Part shown: positions 41,892-52,213 of the stretch, piece by piece
How the letters are laid out: the number at the start of each line of letters is the position of its first letter
Position numbering within the stretch: the stretch's first letter is position 1
Source of the DNA: JAEUJM01 sp964635055
Lineage (GTDB): Bacteria; Actinomycetota; Acidimicrobiia; Acidimicrobiales; DATDAH01
Assembly: GCA_964635055.1 (NCBI GenBank)
Contig: CAZWMT010000001.1
Span: 1-64,000, forward strand
DNA: 64,000 nt
Direction: 5' to 3'
The notes under the pieces: generated by a model
What the model was told of the DNA's origin: nothing
Seen by the model: only the letters and a program-made list of their open reading frames with translations
Databases searched by the model: none
Position numbers and translations under genes: made by a program

Positions 41892-44800
41892 TCAGGCCTG
41901 GCGGCGCCTGGCCGACCTGCGGAAGGCGAGACCGGTCAGGATGAGCACGCCGGCACCGGCCAGCAGGCCGGCGATGTCGGCGCCGGTGCGGGGCAGGCTG
42001 GACGGGACGTCGGGCACCAACTGGCCCTGGTCGTTCACGTCGACCACGGCATCGTCGGTGTTGTTGTCCGTGTTGGTGTCGTCGATGCCGTCCACCCGGG
42101 CCACGTTGGTGATCGTGTCACCGGGCTCGGACTCCACGTAGGTCTGCACCGTGAAGGTGGTGCTGCCGCCCGGCACCAGGTCGGTGTCGGTGAGGCAGGT
42201 GATCGTGGGGTCGTCGAACTCGCAGACCCACCCGTCCCCGCCGGCGTCGCGGTAGTCGAGCTCGGGGGGCAGATCGTCGGTGACGACGATCGGCTGGGTG
42301 GCATCGACGTCACCCACGTTGGTCACGGTCACCTGCCAGGTGGCGATGGCCAGGGCCTCGTCGATGTCGATCAGGTCCTTCGTGATCGCCAGGTCGGTCT
42401 CCGGTGCCGTGTCGACGCCGACCGAGGCGCCGTCCTCGCCGGTGACGTCCGCGCCGATCGGCGCGTCGCGGTCGTCCACGGGCGTGCCGGTGGCGGTGGC
42501 CGTGTTCACGAACCCGGCGTCCACCCCCGTCACCACGCAGGTGTAGGCGGCGAACGAGTCACCGGGCTCGAGGGTGTCGACGAACCCACGGGCGCAGCTG
42601 GAAGCGAGCGCATCGCCCACCGCCACGTCCGAGAGGGGCACCTCGCCGGTGTTGGTCACCACGATGCGGAACGTGGCGTCGCCGCCCGTCTCGATCGTGG
42701 CCGCATCGACGAAGTCCCCGGTCCCCGGGTCGAGCACCGTCTTCTCCACGGCGATCGACGCCACCTGGGCCCGGGCGGTCTCGTGATCACCGGAGCCATC
42801 GGGGGCCCCGTCGATCGAGTCGCCGGTGACCACCGCGTCCAGGGTGAAGCCCGCCCCGACGTCGGTGACGTTGCAGGTGAGCACCCAGGTCTCACCCTCG
42901 TCGAGCACACCGGGGTTCACGGTGTCACCGCTCACCACCACCGGAGCGGCGTCGCACTGCGGGGCGTCCACGACCACGTCGGAGATGCCGGCGTCGCCGG
43001 TGTTGGCCACCGTGAAGCGGTAGCTCGCGGTGTCGCCGGCCCGCAGGGTGGCGGGTGAGGGGTCGTTGCTGCCCGGGGTGGCGCCGTCGCCGTCGGCGTC
43101 GAACCAGTCCCCGGTGAACGGATCGAGCACTTCGGTGAGCAGCGTCATCGACGGGGCGATCTGGTCCACCCGAGCGGTGTCGTCGTCGGTGACGTCACTC
43201 ACGCCGGGCAGCGGCGTGGACGTGCCGTCGACCGGCGTGCCCGTGGCCGTGGCCGTGTTGGTGAGGTCGCCGTCGAGCGTCGTCTCGTAGTAGAGCGTGG
43301 CCGTGTCGCCCGGTGCCATCGACGAGAGATCGCCGTTCAGCACCGACAGCGTCACCTGGTCGACCCCGAGATCGGCATCGTCGAGCGTGACCGGCGCCAG
43401 CGTCGTGTCGCCGTCGTTGGTCACGACGAAGCAGTAGGTGACGGCCCGGCCGGCCACGCCCGACACCGACTCGCTGCCGGGGCAGCCCGCACCGTCGTCG
43501 TGGCCCCGGTACACGGTCTTGGCCACCGCCACCGACGGCGCGATGCCGTCGACCTGCGCGGTGTCCTCGTCGGTGACGTCACCGATGCCGAGGGGGTCGC
43601 CCTGACCGTCGACGGGCGTGCCCGTGACGGCGGCGGTGTTGGTCAGGTCGCCGTCCACCGTGGTCTCGTAGTACAGGACCACGGTCTCGCCGGCCCCGAG
43701 GGTGGACAGCCCGCCAGGGCCGACCACCGTGAGGTCCGACTGGTCGATGCCCAGGTCGGCATCGTCGAGGGTGACCGGCGACAGCGCGGTGTCGCCGTTG
43801 TTGGTCACCTCGAAGCAGTAGGTGATGTCGGTGCCACCGGTGGCCGAGACCAGCTCGTCCCCGGCGCAGCCGGCGCCACCGTCATGGCCCAGGTACACGG
43901 TCTTGGCCACGTGCACCGCCGGGCCCACGGCGTCGACCGCCGCGGTGTCCTCGTCGGTGACGTCGTCGACCCCGGGCAGCGGATCGCCGTTGCCGTCGGC
44001 GGGGCTGCCGGTGGCGACCGCGGTGTTGACGAGATCGCCGTCCACCGTCGTCTCCAGGTAGAGGACGGCCGTGTCGCCGGGGTCGAGCTGGGACAGGTCG
44101 CCCGAGAGCACGTCCATGTCCGACTGGTCGATGCCCAGGTCGGCGTCGGCCACCGTCACCGGTGCCAGCGTGGTGTCACCGTCGTTCGTGATGGCGAAGC
44201 AGTAGGTGACGTCATCGCCGTTGCGGCCGGCCACCAGGTTCGAGCCGGGGCAGCCGGCACCCCCGTCGTGACCCCGGTACACCGTCTTCACCACGGCCAC
44301 CGACGGCGCCACCTCGTACACCTGGGCGGTGTCGTCGGCGGTCACGTCGGGCACCCCGGCCAGCCGGTCGCCTTGGCCGTCGACGGGAGAGCCCGTGGCG
44401 GTGGCGGTGTTGGTCAGGTCGCCGTCGACGGTGGTCTCGTAGTAGAGGACCACGGTCTCGCCGGGTGCCAGCGAGGCCAGCGAGCCCGGCCCGACGACGG
44501 TCATGTCCGACTCGTCGATGCCCAGGTCGGGATCGGCGACCGTCACCGGCGCCAGCGTGGTGTCGCCGTCGTTGGTCACGGCGAAGCAGTAGGTGACGTC
44601 CTCGCCGGCCAGGCCGGCCAGCACGTCGGTGCCGTTGCAGCCGGCGCCGGCGTCGTGGGTGCGGTACACGGTCTTCGCGACCGAGATCGACGGGGCCACC
44701 TCGTCCACCTGGGCGGTGTCGTCGGCGGTCACGTCCGACAGGCCGGGCAGCGGGTCACCCTGCTGATCGGCCGGCGTGCCGGTCACGGTGGCGGTGTTGG

Positions 44801-47800
44801 TCAGGTCGCCGTCCACCGTCGTCTCGTAGAACAGGGTGACCGAGTCACCAGGGTCGAGGGAGGCCAGCGACCCCGGGCCCACGATGGACAGGTCCGTCTG
44901 GTCGATGCCCAGATCCGGGTCCTCGAGGGTGACGGGCGCCAGGGCGGTGTCACCCTCGTTGGTCACCGCGAAGCAGTAGGTGACGTTGGCGCCACTCCGG
45001 GTCGTGGCCAGTTCGGCACCCGGGCAGCCGGCGCCGTCGTCGTGGCCGCGGTACACGGTCTTGGCCACCGACACCGCAGGGGCCACCTCGTCGACCGCGG
45101 CGGTGTCGTCGTCGGTCACGTCCGGCACGTTGTCCAACGGGTCGCCGTTGCCGTCCACGGGGGTGCCGTAGGCGGTCACCGTGTTGGTGAGGTCGCCGTC
45201 GATGGCGGTCTCGAAGTAGAGGACGATGCTGTCGCCCGGGTCCAGCGAGGCCAGTGAGCCCGGCCCCACCACCGACATGTCGGTCTGGTCGATGCCCAGG
45301 TCCACGTCGCCCACCGTCACCGGCGAGAGCGTGGTGTCACCGTCGTTGGTGACGGCGAAGCAGTAGGTCACCGCGTCGCCGCTGCGCCCGGTCACCGACT
45401 CCGAGCCGGCGCAGCCCGCGCCGTCGTCGTGGCCCCGGTACACGGTCTTGGCCACCGACACCGACGGCGCCACCTCGTCCACCACCGCGGTGTCCTCGTC
45501 GGTGACGGTCTGACCGCCGGGGAGCGGGTCGCCGCCACTGTCGACCGGCTCGCCGCTGGCGATCACGGTGTTCGTGAGGTCGCCGTCGACGGTGGTCTCG
45601 TAGTACAGCGTCGCCGAGTCACCCGGCGCCATGGCCGAGAGGTCACCCGACACCACGGTCAGGTCGCCGTCGGTCACGTTCAGCGCGGCGTCGTCCAGGG
45701 TCACCGGCGAGAGCGCGCTCTCGCCGTCGTTGGTGACCACGAAGCAGTAGGTGACGTTCGCGCCGCTCCGGGTGGCCACGGCCTCGGCACCGGGGCAGCC
45801 GGCACCGCCGTCGTGGCCGTAGTACACGGTCTTGGCCACCGACACGGACGGCGACACGTCGTCGACACGAGCGGTGTCGTCGTCGGTCACCGGGTCGAGG
45901 CCGGGGATCGGGTCGCCGCCGTCGTCCACCGGCGTGCCGCCGGCGGTCGCGGTGTTCGTGAGGTCACCGTCGAGGACCGTCTCGAAGTACAGGGTGACGG
46001 TGTCGCCGGCGGCCAGTGAGGTCAGCGAGCCACCCCCGACCACGTCGAGATCGGTCTCGTCGACCCCCAGCAGGTCGTCGGCGACGGTCACCGGCGCCAG
46101 GGTGGTGTCGCCGGTGTTGGTCACCGCGAAGCAGTAGGTGACGTCGGCACCGGTGGCGCCCTCGATCAGCTCGCCGCCGGGGCAGCCGGCACCGCCGTCG
46201 TGGCCCCGGTACACCGTCTTGGCCACCGACACGGCCGGCGCCACCTCGTCCACCTCGGCGGTGTCGGTGTCGGTGACGGGATCGAGGCCGGGCAGCGGGT
46301 CGCCGCCGGAATCGGCCAGCGTGCCCGTCGCGGTCACCGTGTTCGTCAGGTCGCCGTCGACCGTGGTCTCGTAGTACAGGACCGCGGTGTCGCCCGGGTC
46401 GAGCTGGCCCAGGTCGCCCGACAGCACCGTGAGGTCGCCGTCGGTGATGCCGAGGTCGCCGTCGTCCAGGGTGACGGGCGCCAGGGTGGTGTCACCGTCG
46501 TTGGTCACCGAGAAGCAGTAGGTGACGTCGGCGCCGGCCAGCGAGTGCTCGAGCTCACCACCGGGGCAGCCGGCGCCACCGTCGTGGCCGCCGTAGACGG
46601 TCTTGTCCACCGACACCGACGGCACCACCTCGTCCACGCTGGCGGTGTCGGTGCTCGTCACCGGGGTGCTGCCGGGCAGCGGGTCGCCGCCGTCCACCGG
46701 GGTGCCGGTCGCGGTCGCCGTGTTCGTCAGGTCACCGGCCACGGTGGTCTCGTAGTACAGGACCGTCGAGTCGCCGGGGTCGAGCGACGAGAGGCTGCCC
46801 GACGCCACCACCATGTCGGACTGGTCGATGCCCAGGTCCGCGTCGTCGATGGTGACCGGGGCCAGGGTGGCCCCGCCGTTGTTGGTGACCACGAAGCAGT
46901 AGGTGACGTCCTGGCCGCTGCGGGCAGGGACGTTCTCGGAGCCGGGGCAGGAGCCCCCGGCATCGTGGCCGCGGTACACGGTCTTGGCCAAGGCCACCGA
47001 GGGGGTCACCTCGTCCACCTCTGCGGAGTCGTCGGCGGACACCGGGTCGAGCCCGGGGATCGGGTCGCCGCCGCCGTCCACGGGCGTGCCCGTGACCGTG
47101 GCGGTGTTGACCAGGTCACCGTCGATCGTCGTCTCGTAGTAGAGGACCGCCGAGTCGCCGGGGGCGAGCGACGACAGGCTGCCCGACGCCACCGCCATGT
47201 CGGACTGGTCGATGCCCAGGTCCGCGTCGTCCAGGGTCACCGGGTCGAGCACGGTGTCACCGTCGTTGGTGACCACGAAGCAGTAGGTGACCTCGGCGCC
47301 GCCGGCACCGCGCTGCAGCTCGGCGCCGGGGCAGCCGGCACCGCTGTCGTGGCCGGCGTAGACGGTCTTGGCCACCGACACCGCGGGGCCCACCTCGTCC
47401 ACCTCGGCCGTGTCGTCCCCTGTGACGGGATCGATGCCCAGCGGTGTCCCGCCGTCGTCCACCGGCGTGCCGGTGACCGTGGCGGTGTTGGTGAGGTCGC
47501 CGTCCACGGTGGTCTCGAAGTACAGCGCCGCCGAGTCGCCGGGGGCGAGCGACGAGAGGCTGCCCGACGCCAGGACCATGTCGGACTGGTCGATGCCCAG
47601 GTCGAGGTCGACCACCGACACGGGTGACAGGGTGGTGTCGCCGTCGTTGGTGACCACGAAGCAGTAGGTGACGTCACCGCCGTTGGTGAGCTGCACGAGC
47701 TCACCGCCGGGGCAGCCGGCGCCGGCGTCGTGACCGCGGTACACGGTCTTGGCCACCGAGACCGCGGGCGCGACCTCGTCCACCACCGCGGTGTCGTCGT

Positions 47801-50800
47801 CGGTCACGTCCGGCACGTCGTCGAGGGGGTCGCCGTTGCCGTCCACCGGCGTGCCGAAGGCGCTCGCGGTGTTGGTGAGGTCGCCGTCCGCGGTGGTCTC
47901 GTAGTACAGGACCACCGTGTCGCCGGGGTCGATCGAGTCGAGCGACCCGGGGCCGACCACGGTCATGTCCGTCTGGTCGATGCCCAGGTCGAGGTCGCCG
48001 ACGGTCACCGGCGCCAGCGGGGTGTCGCCGTTGTTGGTGACGGCGAAGCAGTAGGTGACGTCGTCACCGGCGTGGACGTAGGTGGTCTCAGCGCCCTCGC
48101 AGCCGGCGCCGCCGTCGTGGCCGCGGTAGGCGGTCTTGGCCACCTGCACGGCCGGGCCCACGGCGTCGACCACCGCGGTGTCGTCTCCCGTGACGGGCTC
48201 GATGCCGGGTAGTGGGTCGCCGCTGCCGTCGGCGGGAACGCCCGTGACGGTGGCGGTGTTGGTCAGGTCGCCCGACAGGGTGGTCTCGTAGTAGAGGGTC
48301 GCGGAGTCGCCGGGGGCCAGCGAGGCCAGGTCGCCCGACAGGGCGGTCATGTCGCTCTGGTCGATGCCCAGGTCGCCGTCCTCCACGGTGACGGGGGACA
48401 GCTCGGTGTCACCCTCGTTGGTGACGGTGAAGCAGTAGGTGACGGCGTCGCCGTCGAGGCCGTGCACCAGCTCGCCGCCGGGGCAGCCCGCGCCGGCGTC
48501 CTGGCCGTGGTAGACGGTCTTGGCCACCGACACGGCCGGCGCCACCTGGTCGGCCGACGCGGTGTCGTCATCGGTCACCGGGTCGAGCCCCGGCAGCGGG
48601 TCGCCGTTGGGGTCGGAGGGGGTACCGCCGGCGGTCGCGGTGTTGGTGAGGTCGCCGTCGAGGGCGGTCTCGTAGAAGAGTTCGACCGAGTCGCCGGGCG
48701 CCAGCAGGGCGAGGTCGCCCGAGAGCACGCCCATGTCCGACTGGTCGATGCCCAGGTCGGGATCGGCCACGGTCACCGGCGCCAACGTGGTGTCGCCGGT
48801 GTTGGTCACGGTGAAGCAGTAGGTGACGGCATCGCCGTCGATGCCCACGACCGACTCGGCGCCGGCGCACAGGGCGCCACCGTCGTGGCCGCGGTAGACG
48901 GTCTTGGCCACGGCGAGGCCGGGCGCCACCTCGTCCACCGAGGCGGTGTCGGAGTCGGTGACCGGGTCGACCGCGGGGACCGGGACGCCCCCGCCGTCCA
49001 CCGCCGTGCCGGTGACGGTCGCTGTGTTGGTGAGGTCGCCGTCGACGGACGTCTCGTAGTACAGGAGCGTGACGTCACCGGGGTCCATCGACGTGAGGTC
49101 GCCCGAGACCACGGACAGATCGGTCTGGTCGATGCCCAGGTCGGCATCGTCCAACGTCACCGGCGCCAAGGCCAGGCTCCCGTCGTTGGTGACCGCGAAG
49201 CAGTACGTGACCGCGTCGCCGTTCTCACCGGTGACGGCGTCGCCGCCCTGGCACGAGGCCCCGCCGTCGTGGCCCCGGTACACCGTCTTGGCGATGGCGA
49301 TCGAGGGCTCGGGCGGGGCGGTCGGCTGGATGTCGACGGCCGTGTAGGTGCCGTAGCTGGTCGACAGCGTGGCCTGGTTGACGATCTGGGTCACGCTGGG
49401 GTCGAGCGGCTGGTCCACCACGACGTCGAAGGTGACCGTGCGGGTCTGACCCACGTTGAGCGCGGGCGGCAGGGTGGTGCCGGCGCCGTCGAGCGGGAAG
49501 GGCGTGCCCGACCCGTCGTCGGCGATCGCGCTGCCGTTGTGGACGGTGGTGCCGGCGACGTAGGTCGTGTGCGCCGGGACCTCGTCGGTGACCACCAGGT
49601 TGTCCACCGGCGTGATGCCGGCGTTGGTGGCGGAGATCGTGTAGCGGATGGTCTCGCCCGGGTCGGCCAGGCCGTCGCCGTCGTCGTCCACGATGTCGGA
49701 CGTCTTGGTGAGATCGACGGTGGGGAACGGCAGCACCGTGGTGCCCATGTCGATCGCCGGGTTCGAAGCCTGCAGGCCCGGGACCTGGCCCCAGGCCGCA
49801 GCCAGCGCGGTGCCGTCGAGGGTGTAGATGCGCGCCCCGGTCATGTCCCCGTCGCCGGAGCCGACCGTGGCGCTGTAGGTGGCGTCCGTGTAGCAGTTCG
49901 ACGTGGCGTCGTCACTGATGAGGCGGGGGGACAGCGCGGTGATGGCGCACGAGAAGTCGTACTTGTTCCCGTTGGCGTCGGTCAGCGCGCCGGTGCCGGT
50001 GTCGCCGTCACGGTCCACGTAGATCGTCGTGTCCGCTTGGGGAGCCACCCACACGGCGCTGTAGTTCGCGCTCAGGTTCGACGAGCCCGGGGCGTAACCG
50101 AGCACGACCATCGGGGTCAGGTAGGCCTCCGGGATCAACGAGAAGCCCCAGTTGTACGAGGCGCTGTCGTCGGTGCCGGAGGCGACGGGCGCGGTGATGG
50201 CCTGCAGTGCGTAGAAGGGGTTGCCCGTGCTGGTGAAGCGGGCGCCGAGGCCCGTGCGCATGCGGTAGCTGGCCTGGCCCGCCGCCGGGACGGAGACGGT
50301 CCCCGTCACGCCGTCGGACTGGGTGTAGTCGACGGTGATGGCCAACCCGCCCGGGTTGTAGAAGAAGACCCGTGTCGTCAGGTTGGTGGTGTTGAACGAC
50401 GTGACCGGCGAGAAGTACGTGTCGGTCCAGCGCTCGGTCGGGGTCAGCTCGTACACGCGGCCTTCGTAACGGGCGTCGACATCGCCAGTGGCGAGGTACA
50501 CGGCGACCGGCTTGTCCGAGTCGACCGTGTCGCCGAGATCGATGCCGCCATCCACCAGGTGAACGTCGCCCTCGTCGAGGGTGATGGGTGCTCCCCCGGC
50601 CACCGTGACGGTGGTGTCGTCCTGGCTCGCCTGGATGAACATGCCCGTGTACTCCCACGGCGAGGCGGTGGCGCTGATGTAGGGCGTGTCCTCGCCGACC
50701 GGGCTCGTGAACTGGTAGCCGTAGCGGGACACCTCGGGCACCGCCGACGCGCCGGCGTGCACCGAGCCGGTGGTGTCGGGCCAGCCGCCCATCGTGACGA

Positions 50801-51284
50801 CAGTCGGCGAGGTGGACACGATCTTGTCCCGACCGTCGTAGTAGGGCTGGCTCGAGCCCCCCGGCGTGATGTCGCCGATGTCGGCGAGCACCACGACGTT
50901 GTCGAGGACCTGCACCTCACCTTCAGCCATCGTCGACACCTCGGTCGTGGCGCCCGGGCTGTTCACCGGGTCGACGTCGTAGCCGTCCTCCCAGTGGTCG
51001 ATGGCGACCGTGTTGGCGTCCCGCGCCGACACGACTGATGCGATGAGGCGCATGTCCTGCGCCGGCAGGTTCGTCTGCTCGCTGAGCAGCGTGTCGTAGA
51101 ACTGCTGGGCATCGAAGGGCAGGTAGTGGACCTGCTCGCCGGGTGCAGCCACCAGCTGCGGCTCCGAGTCCCGCCACGGCAGGCGTGGCGAGGTGGCCAT
51201 GGCTGCTCCCAGCAGCGCCACGATGCACAGTGGGGCCAGCACGGTCCCCCACGTCCATCGCCGGTGCTTCGGCGTGGTCGCCAT
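41892..51284 (-). CDS. giant LPXTG cell-wall protein with 16 repeats
   Basis: About 3130 residues from ATG 51284 (AGGAGG 5 nt upstream; ATG 51314 is possible). Signal helix (VLAPLCIVALLGAAMATS), then ~630 residues of beta-rich head (HYLPFDAQQFYDTLLSEQTN; GRVYELTPTERWTDTYFSPV) like IgGFc-binding-type heads, and a DUF11-like domain. Residues ~660-2710 are 16 units of about 128 residues: (V)AKTVYRGHDGGAGC, VTYCFAVTNDGDTTLAPVT, DLGIDQSDM, TLYYETTVDGDLTNTATVTG. Each has two cysteines. DUF11-like domains and LPRTG (3097-3101), a membrane helix and RRSARRR end it. Sortase-anchored adhesin or stalk; no sortase is in the window. Confidence 0.93.
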   Translation of the reverse strand: MATTPKHRRWTWGTVLAPLCIVALLGAAMATSPRLPWRDSEPQLVAAPGEQVHYLPFDAQQFYDTLLSEQTNLPAQDMRLIASVVSARDANTVAIDHWEDGYDVDPVNSPGATTEVSTMAEGEVQVLDNVVVLADIGDITPGGSSQPYYDGRDKIVSTSPTVVTMGGWPDTTGSVHAGASAVPEVSRYGYQFTSPVGEDTPYISATASPWEYTGMFIQASQDDTTVTVAGGAPITLDEGDVHLVDGGIDLGDTVDSDKPVAVYLATGDVDARYEGRVYELTPTERWTDTYFSPVTSFNTTNLTTRVFFYNPGGLAITVDYTQSDGVTGTVSVPAAGQASYRMRTGLGARFTSTGNPFYALQAITAPVASGTDDSASYNWGFSLIPEAYLTPMVVLGYAPGSSNLSANYSAVWVAPQADTTIYVDRDGDTGTGALTDANGNKYDFSCAITALSPRLISDDATSNCYTDATYSATVGSGDGDMTGARIYTLDGTALAAAWGQVPGLQASNPAIDMGTTVLPFPTVDLTKTSDIVDDDGDGLADPGETIRYTISATNAGITPVDNLVVTDEVPAHTTYVAGTTVHNGSAIADDGSGTPFPLDGAGTTLPPALNVGQTRTVTFDVVVDQPLDPSVTQIVNQATLSTSYGTYTAVDIQPTAPPEPSIAIAKTVYRGHDGGASCQGGDAVTGENGDAVTYCFAVTNDGSLALAPVTLDDADLGIDQTDLSVVSGDLTSMDPGDVTLLYYETSVDGDLTNTATVTGTAVDGGGVPVPAVDPVTDSDTASVDEVAPGLAVAKTVYRGHDGGALCAGAESVVGIDGDAVTYCFTVTNTGDTTLAPVTVADPDLGIDQSDMGVLSGDLALLAPGDSVELFYETALDGDLTNTATAGGTPSDPNGDPLPGLDPVTDDDTASADQVAPAVSVAKTVYHGQDAGAGCPGGELVHGLDGDAVTYCFTVTNEGDTELSPVTVEDGDLGIDQSDMTALSGDLASLAPGDSATLYYETTLSGDLTNTATVTGVPADGSGDPLPGIEPVTGDDTAVVDAVGPAVQVAKTAYRGHDGGAGCEGAETTYVHAGDDVTYCFAVTNNGDTPLAPVTVGDLDLGIDQTDMTVVGPGSLDSIDPGDTVVLYYETTADGDLTNTASAFGTPVDGNGDPLDDVPDVTDDDTAVVDEVAPAVSVAKTVYRGHDAGAGCPGGELVQLTNGGDVTYCFVVTNDGDTTLSPVSVVDLDLGIDQSDMVLASGSLSSLAPGDSAALYFETTVDGDLTNTATVTGTPVDDGGTPLGIDPVTGDDTAEVDEVGPAVSVAKTVYAGHDSGAGCPGAELQRGAGGAEVTYCFVVTNDGDTVLDPVTLDDADLGIDQSDMAVASGSLSSLAPGDSAVLYYETTIDGDLVNTATVTGTPVDGGGDPIPGLDPVSADDSAEVDEVTPSVALAKTVYRGHDAGGSCPGSENVPARSGQDVTYCFVVTNNGGATLAPVTIDDADLGIDQSDMVVASGSLSSLDPGDSTVLYYETTVAGDLTNTATATGTPVDGGDPLPGSTPVTSTDTASVDEVVPSVSVDKTVYGGHDGGAGCPGGELEHSLAGADVTYCFSVTNDGDTTLAPVTLDDGDLGITDGDLTVLSGDLGQLDPGDTAVLYYETTVDGDLTNTVTATGTLADSGGDPLPGLDPVTDTDTAEVDEVAPAVSVAKTVYRGHDGGAGCPGGELIEGATGADVTYCFAVTNTGDTTLAPVTVADDLLGVDETDLDVVGGGSLTSLAAGDTVTLYFETVLDGDLTNTATAGGTPVDDGGDPIPGLDPVTDDDTARVDDVSPSVSVAKTVYYGHDGGAGCPGAEAVATRSGANVTYCFVVTNDGESALSPVTLDDAALNVTDGDLTVVSGDLSAMAPGDSATLYYETTVDGDLTNTVIASGEPVDSGGDPLPGGQTVTDEDTAVVDEVAPSVSVAKTVYRGHDDGAGCAGSESVTGRSGDAVTYCFAVTNDGDTTLSPVTVGDVDLGIDQTDMSVVGPGSLASLDPGDSIVLYFETAIDGDLTNTVTAYGTPVDGNGDPLDNVPDVTDDDTAAVDEVAPAVSVAKTVYRGHDDGAGCPGAELATTRSGANVTYCFAVTNEGDTALAPVTLEDPDLGIDQTDLSIVGPGSLASLDPGDSVTLFYETTVDGDLTNTATVTGTPADQQGDPLPGLSDVTADDTAQVDEVAPSISVAKTVYRTHDAGAGCNGTDVLAGLAGEDVTYCFAVTNDGDTTLAPVTVADPDLGIDESDMTVVGPGSLASLAPGETVVLYYETTVDGDLTNTATATGSPVDGQGDRLAGVPDVTADDTAQVYEVAPSVAVVKTVYRGHDGGAGCPGSNLVAGRNGDDVTYCFAITNDGDTTLAPVTVADADLGIDQSDMDVLSGDLSQLDPGDTAVLYLETTVDGDLVNTAVATGSPADGNGDPLPGVDDVTDEDTAAVDAVGPAVHVAKTVYLGHDGGAGCAGDELVSATGGTDITYCFEVTNNGDTALSPVTLDDADLGIDQSDLTVVGPGGLSTLGAGETVVLYYETTVDGDLTNTAAVTGTPVDGQGDPLGIGDVTDEDTAQVDGIAPSVAVAKTVYRGHDDGAGCPGSESVSGVAGRAVTYCFVVTNDGDTTLAPVTLDDADLGVDQVTLSVLNGDLSSMAPGDTATLYYETTLDGDLTNTATATGTPVDGTSTPLPGVSDVTDDDTARVDQIAPSMTLLTEVLDPFTGDWFDADGDGATPGSNDPSPATLRAGDTASYRFTVANTGDAGISDVVVDAPQCDAAPVVVSGDTVNPGVLDEGETWVLTCNVTDVGAGFTLDAVVTGDSIDGAPDGSGDHETARAQVASIAVEKTVLDPGTGDFVDAATIETGGDATFRIVVTNTGEVPLSDVAVGDALASSCARGFVDTLEPGDSFAAYTCVVTGVDAGFVNTATATGTPVDDRDAPIGADVTGEDGASVGVDTAPETDLAITKDLIDIDEALAIATWQVTVTNVGDVDATQPIVVTDDLPPELDYRDAGGDGWVCEFDDPTITCLTDTDLVPGGSTTFTVQTYVESEPGDTITNVARVDGIDDTNTDNNTDDAVVDVNDQGQLVPDVPSSLPRTGADIAGLLAGAGVLILTGLAFRRSARRRQA
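43170..49300 (-). repeat. 16 coding repeats of about 384 bp
   Basis: Period measured from the KTVYRG codons at about 49268, 48894, 48509, 48124, 47739, 47357, 46975, 46594, 46207, 45822, 45437, 45052, 44667, 44276, 43895 and 43508: mean near 384 bp (128 codons). Length changes by whole codons only. Unit 4 has KTAY. Confidence 0.92.
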
Positions 51285-51322
51285 CTTGTCCTCCTGCTCC
51301 GCCTGAACGCGCATTCGCCCTG

Positions 51323-51361
51323 CTCCTCGTTGGAAGGTCAGCGACCTTTCGGTACGAGGAG
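51323..51361 (-). promoter_or_regulatory. 5' leader hairpin of giant surface gene
   Basis: In the leader, CTCCTCGT (51323-51330 plus) pairs with ACGAGGAG (51354-51361), enclosing AAGGTC/GACCTT around AGC. On the mRNA the stem's 3' arm includes GAGGAG that precedes the alternative ATG 51314, so it could hide that ribosome site. Confidence 0.55.
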
Positions 51362-51388
51362 CACGGAAATGAGCGTCGGGGTGCCTTC

Positions 51389-51408
51389 GACTGACCGATG
51401 AGTCAGTC
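51389..51408. promoter_or_regulatory. operator-like palindrome upstream of giant gene
   Basis: GACTGAC-CGATGA-GTCAGTC, 7-bp perfect arms. It includes GATGAGTCAGTCG (51397-51409), which is also found upstream of the TasA-like gene at 58935-58947 in the same orientation and at a similar distance from the start (113 and 108 bp). Confidence 0.6.
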
Positions 51409-51581
51409 GACCCACAGCGAGGTCGGCGCCGCCGCGACGGCTGATCACGCCCCTGAGCCACCGATTCCCGGACGCCGGTGGGGCGGTGGCGGCGGCCCGC
51501 AACCGCACCAAGCCAGGCCGCACGCCTCCTGGCGGTGGCCCTGTCCGATCCCCTGTGGCGGCCCGCCGGGCCGGCCGAAGC

Positions 51582-52145
51582 TCAGGCGCTGGTGGGCGCG
51601 CCCAGGGCCTGGTCCGACAGGGCCTTCAGATCCGCCCAGGTGAAGCCGTCGCCGGTCCACAGCTGTTCGAACACCGCGTCGGCGGCGTCGGTGAAGCCGT
51701 GACGGTTGCGGAAGTGGTAGAGCCGCCGCTGGCGCTGGTCGAAGTAGCGGTACCCGAGCGCGTCGAGCCGCCCGGCGCAGTAGGTCTCCCAGGCGTTGGC
51801 GGGCGCGGGATCGAGAGGCTCGTCCAGGGCGGGAGCGCCGAAGGCCGGATCGAGGCGATCCGAGGCCTCGAGCAGCAGGCGGCCGAGCACGTTCTGGGCG
51901 CCCGCCACGCTCAGTTGCCGGGGCTTGCGAGGGTCTTCGAGGGCCCCGCTCTCGAGGTTGAGGGTGAGCGGGTCGAGCCCCCCGATGACGGCCCAGCCGA
52001 GCGGCGACTGCTCGTTGACCTCGACCTTCACGTGAGCGTCAGGGTCGAGGCCGACCTTGGGCAGCAGCTCCTCGGTGATGGCCACCAGTTGCTCGGCGTC
52101 GAAGCCGACGAGGGTGAACGTCTCGGGGGTGACGGTGACGGGCAT
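51582..52145 (-). CDS. conserved hypothetical, third gene of ferritin-like operon
   Basis: 187 residues. ATG 52145 (MPVTVTPETFTLVGFDAEQL). No family recognised with confidence. The first half looks alpha/beta (ITEELLPKVGLDPDAHVKVE); the second has an acidic/aromatic patch (YCAGRLDALGYRYFDQRQRR, LYHFRNRHGFTDAADAV). It follows the two ferritin-like genes after 68 bp on the same strand and is probably co-transcribed. Confidence 0.75.
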   Translation of the reverse strand: MPVTVTPETFTLVGFDAEQLVAITEELLPKVGLDPDAHVKVEVNEQSPLGWAVIGGLDPLTLNLESGALEDPRKPRQLSVAGAQNVLGRLLLEASDRLDPAFGAPALDEPLDPAPANAWETYCAGRLDALGYRYFDQRQRRLYHFRNRHGFTDAADAVFEQLWTGDGFTWADLKALSDQALGAPTSA

Positions 52146-52213
52146 GAGCGGCGGGCGTCAGGAGGGTGCGGTCATCGGCTGGGCGCGGGCAGAGCTGCTC
52201 GGCGCGACCGCGC

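Noticed and set aside
43500..51038. Long plus-strand open frames opposite the giant surface gene
   Set aside because: They repeat with the same 384-bp period because they mirror the coding repeats; His/Val/Gly/Arg-rich, no start or ribosome signals.
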